Shown here one piece after another: positions 1 through 8,232 of a DNA stretch of 64,000 nucleotides. The position numbers and the translations under genes are program-made. The stretch is taken from the NCBI RefSeq assembly GCF_026642255.1, contig NZ_CP113264.1, forward strand, positions 806,001 through 870,000, given 5' to 3'. This stretch comes from Streptomonospora nanhaiensis. Its GTDB lineage: Bacteria > Actinomycetota > Actinomycetes > Streptosporangiales > Streptosporangiaceae. The notes under the pieces were generated by a model that saw only the letters and a list, made by a program, of their open reading frames with translations, had not been told where the DNA came from and searched no databases. Each line of letters begins with the position of its first letter. Position 1 is the first letter of the stretch.

Positions 1-407
1 AACAGCACCGAGACCCGGGTTCCCGGGTTCTCGGCGGGGCGGTCGGCCACCCAGTCGGCGAACCGCTCCAGGGCGGCCCGGTCCGCGCGCAGGGTCCCGG
101 GGTCGTCGCGCCGCTTGGCGAAGGGGCAGTACGGGCAGTCGTAGTCGCAGCTGGCCAGCGGCCCCCGGTAGAGGAGGGTGAGGTGCGGGGGGAGCTCCGG
201 CGCGGGGCGCGCCCGGTCGGGGGCGCCCGGGGCGCGGGGCGCGGGGGACAGGGCCCCGTGGATCCCCGGCCAGGGGAGCGGTGTCACCCGCGGGGGCGCG
301 GCCGGGGCGGGGGGACGCTCCGACCCGGCCGCGGCGGGGCACGCGGCCGGGTCGGAGGCGCGGGCGGGGGGAGCCCCGTGGTCCGCGGCGGGTTCCACGG
401 CGCTCAC
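1..407 (-). CDS. STM4011-family radical SAM protein (N-terminal part; cut by window edge)
   Basis: Reading leftwards from a GTG at 407, an open frame runs off the window after about 135 residues. It holds a radical SAM CxxxCxxC cluster motif (Cys87, Cys91, Cys94, context LASCDYDCPYCPFAKRRD), which ligates a [4Fe-4S] cluster for SAM cleavage. This sequence style and its place downstream of an STM4012-type gene identify the STM4011 family. The GTG overlaps the upstream stop as GTGA, so the two are translationally coupled. Oddly, the first 75 or so residues are Pro/Ala-rich and precede the usual hydrophobic strand LTLLYRG; the true start could be further in, for example the GTG at codon 41. Substrate unknown. 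Confidence 0.8.
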   Translation of the reverse strand, partial: MSAVEPAADHGAPPARASDPAACPAAAGSERPPAPAAPPRVTPLPWPGIHGALSPAPRAPGAPDRARPAPELPPHLTLLYRGPLASCDYDCPYCPFAKRRDDPGTLRADRAALERFADWVADRPAENPGTRVSVL

Positions 408-1756
408 CGGGCCTCGTACTCGGCCATCAGCGCCGACACCCGGGCGGAGAAGGCCATCGGCCCGACGGCGTCGGAGTGCGCGAGGCCCTCCGGGCTCAGC
501 CGCACCGTGCCCGGACCGCCGTCCGGTTCCAGCCAGCCGCGCGCGCCGAGCGCGGCGAACAGCTCCGGGAAGTCCTCCGCGGGGTGGCCGCCGAACCGCT
601 CCGCGTAGGCGGCGGCGTCCATGGCCTCGGCCCGCAGCAGAGACTGGACGAGGTGGCGGCGCCGGCGCTCCCCGTCGTCCAGCAGGAACCCCACCTCCGC
701 GTGCGCGAAGTCCCCCGCGCCGCGTCCCACGTAGTCCGCGATGATCGACCGCACGTGGCCCACCCCCACCGCGTAGTCGAACGAGTAGTGGGCGGACGCC
801 GTGTACGACCGCGCCCCGCACCCGAGCCCGACCATGCCGTCGGTCTGGCAGCAGTGGTCCGGCACGTCCGCGCCGGTGGCGGGCGCGTCCGCGCGCCGGA
901 ACATGCGCATGGACACCTGCTCGTAGCCGCGTTCCAGCAGGTGGTCGCGCCCCTGCCGGTACAGGCCCAGCCGGTGGTCGTCCCAGTCCCGGGCGCGGCG
1001 GCCCAGGCCGGTGAGAGGCCGCACGTACAGGGGGTAGAGGTAGACCTCCTCCGGGGCCCATTCCAGCGCCGTGTCCAGGGAGTACGCCCACGTGCGGGCG
1101 TCCTGCCGGTCGATCCCGTAGATGAGGTCGAGGTTGAGGTCGGCGGAGGTGTGCCCGCGCACGGCCGCCAGGGCCCGGTCCACCTCGGCGCGTTTTTGCG
1201 GACGCCCCGCGGCGTGGGCCTCGGAGTCGAGGAAGCTCTGCACGCCCATGCTGATCCGGGTCAGGCCGCGCGCCTGGAGCACGTCCAGCCGGTCGGGCGT
1301 GGCCGTGGCGGGGGAGGTCTCCACCGAGACCGGTGTCCGGGAGAGGTCCACCCCGAACGCGCGTTCGGTCAGGTCGTAGACCCGGACGAGTTCGTCCGCG
1401 GTCAGGTAGGTGGGCGTCCCCCCGCCCAGGGCGGCGCGCGCGAACCGGAACCCGTCGGGCAGCACCGCGGCCACCTCCCCGGCCTGGCGCTCCATCGCGT
1501 CCAGGTACGCGGTGACCTGCTCGGCCGGGGGCGTGGACCGCGTGAACAGGTTGCAGAACCCGCAGCGCATCTCGCAGAACGGGATGTGCGCGTACAGGGA
1601 CAGCGCGCTCACGTCCTCGTCCCGCCACAGGTCGGCCAGCGGCGGGCGGTCCGCGAAGGGCCGGTAGGCGCTCTTGTGCGGATAGGCGTACACGTACGAC
1701 CGGTACGGGGAGTCCTCGCGCACGGGTTCCGGGCGCGGCACGGGGGTGACGGTCAC
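404..1756 (-). CDS. STM4012-family radical SAM protein (HemN-like)
   Basis: A 450-residue radical SAM enzyme of the HemN-like class. The cluster motif is HIPFCEMRCGFCNLF with Cys61, Cys65 and Cys68, followed by GGGTPTYL and the HemN-style stretch RISMGVQSF. Start chosen at GTG 1756: it overlaps the STM4013 stop (GTGA) and has GAGGAGG about 7 bases upstream. An open frame continues further 5' but lies over STM4013. HemN-like enzymes use radical chemistry on varied substrates; this family is not a proven coproporphyrinogen oxidase. The operon suggests it acts with the second radical SAM protein, an ATP-grasp enzyme and LRR proteins. Confidence 0.85.
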   Translation of the reverse strand: MTVTPVPRPEPVREDSPYRSYVYAYPHKSAYRPFADRPPLADLWRDEDVSALSLYAHIPFCEMRCGFCNLFTRSTPPAEQVTAYLDAMERQAGEVAAVLPDGFRFARAALGGGTPTYLTADELVRVYDLTERAFGVDLSRTPVSVETSPATATPDRLDVLQARGLTRISMGVQSFLDSEAHAAGRPQKRAEVDRALAAVRGHTSADLNLDLIYGIDRQDARTWAYSLDTALEWAPEEVYLYPLYVRPLTGLGRRARDWDDHRLGLYRQGRDHLLERGYEQVSMRMFRRADAPATGADVPDHCCQTDGMVGLGCGARSYTASAHYSFDYAVGVGHVRSIIADYVGRGAGDFAHAEVGFLLDDGERRRRHLVQSLLRAEAMDAAAYAERFGGHPAEDFPELFAALGARGWLEPDGGPGTVRLSPEGLAHSDAVGPMAFSARVSALMAEYEAR

Positions 1757-2610
1757 GGGGTCGCCTCCTCGGCGTGGACGGGTGCGGTGCGTCCCCGGGG
1801 CAGGAACGCGTGGGTGTAGGGGACCGTCCATACGGTCTCGTGGCCGATCCGGTGGCCGGTGTACCCGTCCTCGCCGTAGGCGGTGCCGTGGTCGGAGCAC
1901 ACGATCGCGAAGCACGGGCGGCGGGCGGACATCGCGGCGAGGAGGGGCGGCAGGTGCCGGTCGACGTACTCCAGGGCGGCCGCGTGGCTCTCCGGGGTGT
2001 CGCCGTCCCCGGGGGAGGCCCCCGGCAGGTGGAACCAGTTGGGCTGGTGCAGTGCGGACGCGTTGAGCAGCAGGAAGAGGGGCCGGTCGGCCGGGCGCTC
2101 CCCGGCGATCCGCACGGCCCGCGCCACCTGGTTCTCGAAGGAGCGGGGGTCGGCCACGCCGAACGACTCCTCCCAGTGGCTCTCGGCGAACATGTCCGGG
2201 ATCACCGACCCCACCGCCGACCGCCGGTTGAAGAACCCCGTCCCCCCGACACAGGCCGTGTGGTACCCCGCTTCGGCGAGGCCGGAGGCCAGGTCGGGGG
2301 TGTCGAAGGTCCAGGTGTGCGGCGCGGTGGACACGCTTCCCGGGAAGGCGGCGGCGAACAGGCGCGGATGGGGGCCGGGCGCGGCCGGGGTGGGCAGGAA
2401 CCCGGCGAGCATCGCCAGGTGGGAGGCGTACGTGAAGCTCCCCGGGGCGTGCCTGCGCTCCCACCCCCCGTCCGGCAGCAGGCGGGCGAGGTGGGGGGTG
2501 CGGCCCGCCCGCGCGAGTTCGTCGGCCACGTCGAAGCGCAGCGTGTCCAGGGTGAGCAGCAGGATGTCGTGCGTGCCCACCACGGCGTTCATGTCGGGTT
2601 CGGTGCTCAT
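1753..2610 (-). CDS. STM4013/SEN3800-family hydrolase (alkaline phosphatase/sulfatase fold)
   Basis: A 285-residue protein with alkaline-phosphatase superfamily hallmarks: an N-terminal metal-site strand ILLLTLDTLRFD, a probable nucleophile region SFTYASHLAMLAGF (no sulfatase CxPxR motif, so sulfatase activity is doubtful), and a C-terminal metal site SDHGTAYGE...GHETVWTVPY. It starts at ATG 2610 with a purine-rich site (GAAGAAG) just upstream. It follows the ATP-grasp gene after 68 bases and overlaps the next gene by 4. No signal peptide or membrane segment is evident, so it should be cytoplasmic. It may hydrolyse a phospho- or sulfo-ester made or used by this operon; the substrate is unknown. 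Confidence 0.8.
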   Translation of the reverse strand: MSTEPDMNAVVGTHDILLLTLDTLRFDVADELARAGRTPHLARLLPDGGWERRHAPGSFTYASHLAMLAGFLPTPAAPGPHPRLFAAAFPGSVSTAPHTWTFDTPDLASGLAEAGYHTACVGGTGFFNRRSAVGSVIPDMFAESHWEESFGVADPRSFENQVARAVRIAGERPADRPLFLLLNASALHQPNWFHLPGASPGDGDTPESHAAALEYVDRHLPPLLAAMSARRPCFAIVCSDHGTAYGEDGYTGHRIGHETVWTVPYTHAFLPRGRTAPVHAEEATP

Positions 2611-2678
2611 CGTTCTTCTTCGGGAGGAGGTGTGCGCGCAGGCCCGGTGTGCGGGTCCGGCTCTTCGGGGGCGGTCCC

Positions 2679-3806
2679 TCAGGGGGCGGGGACGGGAGGG
2701 GCGGGCGCGCCGGTCGGGAAGCGGCCGGCGGCCAGGGCGTGCAGCTGCTCCGCGTAGGTGTCGCGGCCCTCGTGCAGCACCCCGGGGAGGAGGTCGCCGA
2801 AGGCGTTGACCTCGCAGACCGTGAACCGCCGCCAGCCGGGCGAGGGCATCAGGTCCACCCCCGCGTGCAGGGTGCGGGGGAAGCACGCGGCGGCGGCCTC
2901 GGCGGTGGCCGTCGCCTCGGCCCAGGCACGGGGGCCGACCGACTCCCGCAGGGCGTCGATGTCGCCCCGGGCGTTGCCCAGGTGCAGGTTGGTCATGGGC
3001 GAGGACGACGTGCGCGCCACGACGTGGGTGGCTCGCCCCGCGACCACCACCACCCGGAGGTCGAGGACGCGGCCGTCGAAACCGGCCTTGGGCACCCACC
3101 GCTCGACGTGCAGCCCCTCGGGGGCCAGGGCGTCCACGACCGCCGCGATGTTGGGTTCCGACGTGTAGGTGCGCGGGCGCAGGCTGTTGAAGAGGCGCAC
3201 GGACCCGTCCCCGCCGCGCACGAGGTCGGCGGTGGTCACCGCCCGGACCCGGCTGTCGGACGCGACGGCCAGCGCGACCACCCCGGAGGCGGAGGAGCCG
3301 TGCGCGGGCTTGACGAACACCCGTGTCCAGCCGTGGTCGGCCATCGCGGCGCGCAGCGACGCGTAGCCCGTGACCGGGCCGGGCAGCGCGGGGGCGACCG
3401 GGACCCCCGCGCGGGCCAGGCGGGTGTGGCAGCGCCGCTTGTCGCACATGTCCACCAGGTCCTGCGGATCCTGGAGCAGGCGTGCGCCCGGGGCGGCGGC
3501 CACCGCCTCCGAGAGCCGGTCCAGGGCGGCCCGGAACCCGGCGTGGTGGTCGGCGGTGCCCTCGGCGCGGTACGGGTCCGGGGCGCGGTCCCAGCCGCGC
3601 AGCAGGCGCTCGGTCTCCACGTCGCCGCCGGGGGAGTCCACCCGGACCAGTCCGCCGTCGGGCAGGCGGACCGGCCCGGCGGCCAGCTCCCGCCACGGCA
3701 CGACCGAGGGCGGCGCCAGGCCCGCGGACCGGGCCGCCGCGAGGAACAGGTCCAGGCGGCGGTTGCCGGGGACCCCCACCACGACCAGGGGCCGCTCCCG
3801 GGTCAC
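2679..3806 (-). CDS. STM4014-family protein, ATP-grasp fold
   Basis: A 375-residue protein with ATP-grasp features: a lysine strand RVFVKPAHGSSASGVVAL (near residue 170), DLRVVVVAGRATHVVAR, and a metal-binding end CEVNAFGDLLPG. ATP-grasp enzymes activate a carboxylate as an acyl phosphate and join it to an amine or thiol. The GTG start (3806) overlaps the STM4015 stop by 4 bases (GTGA), so production is coupled to the LRR protein. In this setting it could ligate an amino acid or small amine to a peptide or protein carboxylate; that is inference from family and context. Length and domain order look complete. Confidence 0.8.
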   Translation of the reverse strand: MTRERPLVVVGVPGNRRLDLFLAAARSAGLAPPSVVPWRELAAGPVRLPDGGLVRVDSPGGDVETERLLRGWDRAPDPYRAEGTADHHAGFRAALDRLSEAVAAAPGARLLQDPQDLVDMCDKRRCHTRLARAGVPVAPALPGPVTGYASLRAAMADHGWTRVFVKPAHGSSASGVVALAVASDSRVRAVTTADLVRGGDGSVRLFNSLRPRTYTSEPNIAAVVDALAPEGLHVERWVPKAGFDGRVLDLRVVVVAGRATHVVARTSSSPMTNLHLGNARGDIDALRESVGPRAWAEATATAEAAAACFPRTLHAGVDLMPSPGWRRFTVCEVNAFGDLLPGVLHEGRDTYAEQLHALAAGRFPTGAPAPPVPAP

Positions 3807-4879
3807 TCGGAGACCGCCGAGTAGCGGTGGACGTGCGTCTCTCCGCCGTACTCGCCGACGTCGGGCTCCCGGGGGTCGGACACGTCGACCTCCACCCCGG
3901 CCCCGGCGAACTCCGCGCGGACGCGTGCGGCCGTCTCCTCGGACATGTAGTGGTGGTGCAGGTCCAACCGCTTCAGGCCGCGGAAGGCCGGCGCCCCGAG
4001 GAGCGCCCGGGCGCCCTCGTCGGTGAGGGTGCCCAGGGAGAGGTCGAGCGTGTCCAGCGAGGAGAGTACGGGCGCCCCGGCCAGCGCGGGGATCCAGTCG
4101 TCCAGTTCCTCGGCGTTGCGCAGTCCCAGGTGGCGCAGGCGCGGGAAGGCCTCGCCGGAGAGGACGGGGGCCAGGTCCTCCGGGGTGCTCTCACCGCCGT
4201 ACTCCTTGGAGCCCGGCCACAGCTCCAGGCGCTCCAGGCCGGGCAGCGGGGACGCGCACACGTCCCGCACGACCTCGGGCCGGAGCGCCCCGCTCTGCAC
4301 GGTGAGGCTGCGCAGCGCGCGGTGCTCCCCGAGCGCCAGCCCCAGGCCGGCGCTGCCGCCGCGGACGGTGAACTCGGCCAGGTCCGGGAACGCGGCGAGG
4401 AGCGGGGAGAGGTCGCCGTGCTCGATCCAGGAGATCTCGTTCTCCTGCTGGCGGATCTCACCGAAGAACAGGGACCGCAGGGCGGTCAGCTTCGGCGCGA
4501 TGTCGAGCAGCCGGTCGCGGACCTCGTCCGGGGGCATCGCCTCGTAGTCGCCCCCCATGTACCCGACGATCAGGGCGGTCACCTCCGCGGGCGCGACGAT
4601 CTCCGCGAACCGGCCGAGGTACTGGCCCAGGGTGTCGATCGGGCCGTTGGAGCCCGTGCCGTAGGAGGGGGTCTCCATCCGCAGCCGCCAGGCCGCCGAA
4701 CCCGGGTCGGCGATGGCCTCGAAGAGCCGTTCGTAGTTCTTCGGGTGCTCGGTGTGCGGCTCGCGGCGGTTGCGGGCCCAGTACATGGCGAGCCCGAAGT
4801 CGTCCCTGAGGGCGTCCCACCCCGTGAACTCGACCACGGGGAGGCCGGCGAACTCCGTCAGGTGGCTGCGGTTCGGCAA
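3803..4879 (-). CDS. STM4015-family leucine-rich-repeat protein, copy 1
   Basis: A 358-residue protein. The middle and C-terminal half carry ribonuclease-inhibitor-like leucine-rich repeats (LRHLGLRNAEELDDWIP, LDTLDLSLGTLTDEGARALL, LKRLDLHHHYMSEETAARV). Start chosen at TTG 4879 (TTGCCGAACCGC), giving MPNRSHLTEF; AGGAG lies 6 bases upstream and the new N-terminus matches the ATG start of the neighbouring copy (MPNSTHLTEY). It ends HRYSAVSE, nearly the same tail as copy 2. No enzyme motif is visible. An LRR surface suggests protein or peptide binding; it may present or be the substrate of the radical SAM and ATP-grasp enzymes. Confidence 0.8.
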   Translation of the reverse strand: MPNRSHLTEFAGLPVVEFTGWDALRDDFGLAMYWARNRREPHTEHPKNYERLFEAIADPGSAAWRLRMETPSYGTGSNGPIDTLGQYLGRFAEIVAPAEVTALIVGYMGGDYEAMPPDEVRDRLLDIAPKLTALRSLFFGEIRQQENEISWIEHGDLSPLLAAFPDLAEFTVRGGSAGLGLALGEHRALRSLTVQSGALRPEVVRDVCASPLPGLERLELWPGSKEYGGESTPEDLAPVLSGEAFPRLRHLGLRNAEELDDWIPALAGAPVLSSLDTLDLSLGTLTDEGARALLGAPAFRGLKRLDLHHHYMSEETAARVRAEFAGAGVEVDVSDPREPDVGEYGGETHVHRYSAVSE

Positions 4880-4954
4880 TGGTTTCTCCTGCCTGGGATT
4901 GCGGACGCCCCTATGTCTAACAGCCTGGTGCGACACCGCCGACGGCGCCTCCGC

Positions 4955-5947
4955 TCACTCGGAGACCGCCGTGTAGTAGTGGAACTCCCCGTCGTGGGCA
5001 CGCGGGCTCTGGACATCGGACAGGTCGACCTCCACGCCGGGGAGCGCGGCGCGGAGGCGTTCGGCCGTCCCCTCGGACACGTAGTGGTGGTGCAGGTCGA
5101 GCCTCCGCAGGTGCCGGAAGGCGTCGGCGGCGCCGATCAGGGCCTCGGCGCCGGTGTCGGTGAGGGTGCCCAGGGACAGGTCGAGGACGTCCAGGGAGGC
5201 GGTCACGGGCGCCCCCGCCAGGACGGCGATCCAGTCGTCGATCCCCTCGGCGTTGCGCAGGCCCAGGTAGCGCAGGGCGGGGAAGGCCCCGCCGGAGAGG
5301 ACGGGCGCCAGGTCCTGCGGCGTGGTGTCGCACCCGTACGTGTCCACCCCCAGCCACAGCTCCAGGTTCTCCAGGGCGGGCAGGCCGGAGGAGGCGATCC
5401 CCCGGCACACCCGCCCGGGCAGGCCGCCGCTCTGGACCGTGAGGGTCCGCAGGCCGGTGTGCTCGGGGAGGTGGAGGTCGAGCCTGCCGCCGCCCACGGA
5501 GGTCTCGCCGGTCCCGCGCACGGCCAGCTCCTCCAGCGCGGGGAAGGCCGCGGCCAGGGGGGAGAGGTCGCTCTGCTCGATCCAGGAGATCTCGTTCTCC
5601 TCGTAGACGATGTCCCCGAAGAACAGCGCCCGGAGCGACGGGAAGGCCTCCGCGTGGGCGATGAGCAGGTCGCGCGGGACCGTCGACGGCGATTCGGGGC
5701 CGTCCCCCCAGGTCCCGATGACGAGCGCCCCCACCCGGGCCGTGTCCACGTCCGCCAGGAAGCGGGCGAAGTACGCGGGGAAGGTCTCCGCCGCCTCGTA
5801 CGGGTCGGCCCGCAGCCGCCACGCCACCGAACCCGGGTCGGCGAGCGCCGCGGCCAGTTCGCCGGGGGCCGGCTCCTTCGCCTCCGTCGCGGGGAACTCG
5901 ACCACGGGGAGGTCGGCGTACTCGGTGAGGTGGGTGCTGTTCGGCAT
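4955..5947 (-). CDS. STM4015-family leucine-rich-repeat protein, copy 2
   Basis: A 330-residue paralogue of the next gene downstream, separated from it by 75 bases and apparently the first gene of the operon. It starts at ATG 5947 (MPNSTHLTEYADLPVVEF) and has the same layout: an N-terminal non-repeat part, then LRRs (LRYLGLRNAEGIDDWI, LDVLDLSLGTLTDTGAEAL, LRRLDLHHHYVSEGTAERL). The C-terminus is FHYYTAVSE; the AVSE tail is shared with copy 1 although the preceding 20 residues differ in length and sequence. The central region NEISWIEQSDLSPL is also strongly conserved between copies. Role unknown; duplication points to binding or substrate diversification. Confidence 0.8.
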   Translation of the reverse strand: MPNSTHLTEYADLPVVEFPATEAKEPAPGELAAALADPGSVAWRLRADPYEAAETFPAYFARFLADVDTARVGALVIGTWGDGPESPSTVPRDLLIAHAEAFPSLRALFFGDIVYEENEISWIEQSDLSPLAAAFPALEELAVRGTGETSVGGGRLDLHLPEHTGLRTLTVQSGGLPGRVCRGIASSGLPALENLELWLGVDTYGCDTTPQDLAPVLSGGAFPALRYLGLRNAEGIDDWIAVLAGAPVTASLDVLDLSLGTLTDTGAEALIGAADAFRHLRRLDLHHHYVSEGTAERLRAALPGVEVDLSDVQSPRAHDGEFHYYTAVSE

Positions 5948-5987
5948 CGTCTGCTCCAGGGGCCGGTCCGGGGTTTCGGCACCCGTT

Positions 5988-6512
5988 CTAGCAGTCCGGG
6001 ACGACATGCCGCCCGGACCGCGTCCCGGTCCCGGGGCACGGTGTGCCCGCCGGGGGGCGGAGGGCGTCCGGGAGCCTCTCCCGGGGGGTGCGGCCGGGGC
6101 CGTGGAGGGCGGGACACGTCGACGACGCCTCCAGCATCTCCCGCATCCGCGGGCACTCCAGAAAGTCCTCGGCGCCGCAGGACACGACGTGCGCCACCAT
6201 CTCGCGGGCGGCCCGCAGCCGCTCCAGGCGCTCGTCCAGCAGGGCCAGGTGCTCGGCCAGCCGCGCCCGGCGCGACCCGCCGTCCGGGGCGGAGACCACC
6301 CCGCGGATCTGGGCGAGGCTCAGCCCCGCCTCCTGGGCCTGCAGGACCAGCGCGACCTGGACGCGCTGTTCCGGCGCGTACCGGCGCCGGTCGCCGGAGC
6401 GGCGGGCCGGCTCCAGCACCCCCTCCGCCTCCCAGTGCCGCAGGACGTGGGCGGCCAGGCCGAACTCCCCGGCCAGTTCCCCGATGGACAGCTCCGACGC
6501 ACTTGACTTCAT
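5988..6512 (-). CDS. MerR-family transcriptional regulator
   Basis: A 174-residue regulator with the MerR N-terminal winged helix-turn-helix (SIGELAGEFGLAAHVLRHWE, then RSGDRRRYAPEQ) and a following dimerisation helix. The C-terminal part has cysteines (SCGAEDFLECPRM, then STCPAL) that could bind metal or sense thiol stress, but no recognised effector domain. Start ATG 6512 lies only 4 bases after a -10 hexamer, so the message is probably leaderless. It is divergent from a methyltransferase gene 57 bases away. The typical MerR promoter architecture upstream implies autoregulation. Confidence 0.85.
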   Translation of the reverse strand: MKSSASELSIGELAGEFGLAAHVLRHWEAEGVLEPARRSGDRRRYAPEQRVQVALVLQAQEAGLSLAQIRGVVSAPDGGSRRARLAEHLALLDERLERLRAAREMVAHVVSCGAEDFLECPRMREMLEASSTCPALHGPGRTPRERLPDALRPPAGTPCPGTGTRSGRHVVPDC

Positions 6513-6516
6513 GTGG

Positions 6517-6547
6517 ACATTAACTTCCAGACTGGAGGTCCGGTCAA
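6517..6547 (-). promoter_or_regulatory. MerR-type promoter with 19-bp spacer and dyad
   Basis: On the minus strand there is TTGACC (-35, 6547-6542), a 19-base spacer, then TAATGT (-10, 6522-6517). The spacer carries a near-perfect dyad ACCTCCAG-T-CTGGAAGT. An overlong 19-base spacer with a central dyad is the signature of promoters untwisted by MerR-family activators. The ATG of the merR gene follows the -10 by 4 bases. Confidence 0.75.
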
Positions 6548-6569
6548 GGGCGGGAACGGGGAGGGTGTC

Positions 6570-7160
6570 ATGGACGAGCGGACCGAGCGCGTGCGCGGTG
6601 ACTGGAACCGGTTGTCGGGGCGGTACGAACAGGGGGCGCGCCTCCAGGAGGCCGTGCTCGGGGGCGTCCGCGCGAGGCTGTGCGCCCCGGCCCAGGGCAG
6701 GGTCCTGGAGGTCGCGGTGGGCACGGGCCGGAACCTGGCCCACTACCCCGCCGGAGCGGAGGTCACCGGCGTGGACCTGAGCCCCGCCATGCTGGAGCAC
6801 GCGCGGGCCCGGGCCTCGGCCCTGGGCGTGGACGCCTTGCTCCGGGAGGGCGACGCCCAGGCGCTCTCCTTCGCGGACGGGGAGTTCGACACCGTCGTGT
6901 GCGCGCTCGCCCTGTGCACGATCCCCGACCAGCGCCGGGCCCTGGACGAGATGCACCGGGTGCTCCGGCCCGGCGGGCGCCTGCTGCTGGTCGACCACGT
7001 CGACTACACGCGCTGGCCCTTCCGCCTCCGGGAGGCGCGCAAGGAGCACCCGCGGCGGCTCCCGAGGACGGTCGCCGCGGAGGCGGGCTTCACGGTGGAC
7101 TCCCACGACCGGGTCGCCCTGGGGTTCGTCGAGCTCGTCGCCGCCCACCGGGGGCCCTGA
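6570..7160 (+). CDS. Class I SAM-dependent methyltransferase (UbiE/COQ5-like)
   Basis: A 196-residue Rossmann-fold methyltransferase: motif I VLEVAVGTGRNL, acidic end of strand 2 VTGVDLSPAMLEHA, motif II-like FDTVVCALALCTI and post-II HRVLRPGGRLLLVDHVD. Start chosen at ATG 6570 because GGGGAGGG lies just upstream; an in-frame ATG at 6513 would lie inside the MerR promoter dyad. Divergent from merR and a likely target of it. The substrate cannot be told from the sequence; related small enzymes act on quinones, phospholipids or small toxic compounds. Confidence 0.75.
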   Translation: MDERTERVRGDWNRLSGRYEQGARLQEAVLGGVRARLCAPAQGRVLEVAVGTGRNLAHYPAGAEVTGVDLSPAMLEHARARASALGVDALLREGDAQALSFADGEFDTVVCALALCTIPDQRRALDEMHRVLRPGGRLLLVDHVDYTRWPFRLREARKEHPRRLPRTVAAEAGFTVDSHDRVALGFVELVAAHRGP

Positions 7161-7296
7161 CGGGGCGGAGCGGGCCCGCCCCGTGGGACGGGCGGTCCCC
7201 CTCGGCCCGCCCCGCGCGGACGGCGCCGCGGCGGTTCCGGGGCCTCACCGGCGCTGCGACGGGACAAGCCCGGGTGGCCGGTGTGACAGTGGTGGC

Positions 7297-8088
7297 ATGG
7301 CTACGCACAGCGAACTCCGCGATTTCTGGGAACGCCGGCTCGAAGGCGACTGGACCGAGAGCGGCGTCGGGTACCGGGCCCTCGGAAGGCCCTTCAACAC
7401 GTGGATGTACCGGGTGCGCGAGGAGGTGTTCCTGCGCGAGGTCGCGGGCCTGCGGCCGCGCGGGGCCGACGTCCTCGACGTCGGCAGCGGCACCGGTTTC
7501 TACGTGCGGCTGTGGGACCGGCTGGGCGCGTCCGCGGTCACCGGCTCCGACATGACCGAAGCGGCCGTCGAACGCCTGCGCGAGAGGTTCCCCGAGCACC
7601 GGTTCGTCCGCCAGGACGCCTCGGAGCTGGACGCCTTCGAGGACGGCTCCTTCGACGCGGTCTCCTGCATGGACATGCTCTTCCACATCACCGACGACGA
7701 GCGCTACACGGCCGCGGTCCGCGAGTTCGCGCGGGTCCTGCGCCCCGGCGGCCTGCTCGTCATCTCCGAGAACTGCCTCCGGCGGCCGGAGCAGCGCGGT
7801 GAGCACCAGGTCAACCGGACCCTCGCGTGGATCGCCGGGACCGCGGACAAGGCGGGGTTCGACATCGTGCGCCGCGTCCCGATGCTCGTGCTGATGAACG
7901 CCCAGGTCGACGCCGCCCTGCCGTGGCGCAAGGCATGGGGCGGGGTCCTGCGCGCCGCCACGGTGACCGCGCCGACCGGCTGGCTCGCGGGCGCCGCCCT
8001 CTACCCGCTGGAGCGGCGACTGGTCCGGGGGCGGAAGGAGAGCCCCACCACCGAACTCGTCGCGCTCCGCCTCCGCGAGCGGGCGTGA
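7297..8088 (+). CDS. Class I SAM-dependent methyltransferase
   Basis: A 263-residue methyltransferase. Motif I is VLDVGSGTGFYVRLW (near residue 57), followed by VTGSDMTEAAVERL, RFVRQDASEL, FDAVSCMDMLFHI and RVLRPGGLLVISEN. The long C-terminal part (PTGWLAGAALYPLERRL) is more hydrophobic and may contact a membrane or a bulky substrate. Start ATG 7297. It lies 136 bases after the preceding methyltransferase on the same strand but is not close to it in sequence. It could modify a sugar, lipid or natural-product intermediate; no gene cluster nearby supports a choice. Confidence 0.75.
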   Translation: MATHSELRDFWERRLEGDWTESGVGYRALGRPFNTWMYRVREEVFLREVAGLRPRGADVLDVGSGTGFYVRLWDRLGASAVTGSDMTEAAVERLRERFPEHRFVRQDASELDAFEDGSFDAVSCMDMLFHITDDERYTAAVREFARVLRPGGLLVISENCLRRPEQRGEHQVNRTLAWIAGTADKAGFDIVRRVPMLVLMNAQVDAALPWRKAWGGVLRAATVTAPTGWLAGAALYPLERRLVRGRKESPTTELVALRLRERA

Positions 8089-8232
8089 TGCCGATGTGAC
8101 GGGGGACACGTGCCGACCGTGTGAGGGGGTGGGCGGCGCGCCGGGTTACGGTTGGGGTCCACCTTGTGCCGGATGCGACGGCCTCCGGGGTCGGGCCCCC
8201 GGCGCGGCGGCCGGCCTGTTCGGGAGGCGACT

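Noticed and set aside
1757..2464. Upstream extension of the STM4012 frame
   Set aside because: It overlaps STM4013, which has clear motifs in its own frame; the GTG at 1756 has a ribosome site and coupling overlap.
3482..6523. 1013-codon open frame on the plus strand
   Set aside because: It lies antisense to the STM4014 and STM4015 genes and the MerR gene, its product is Arg/Gly/Pro noise with no motif; long antisense frames are expected at this GC level.
6570..8088. Biosynthetic gene cluster around the two methyltransferases
   Set aside because: No core synthase, oxidase or transporter genes are near; two methyltransferases alone are not enough.
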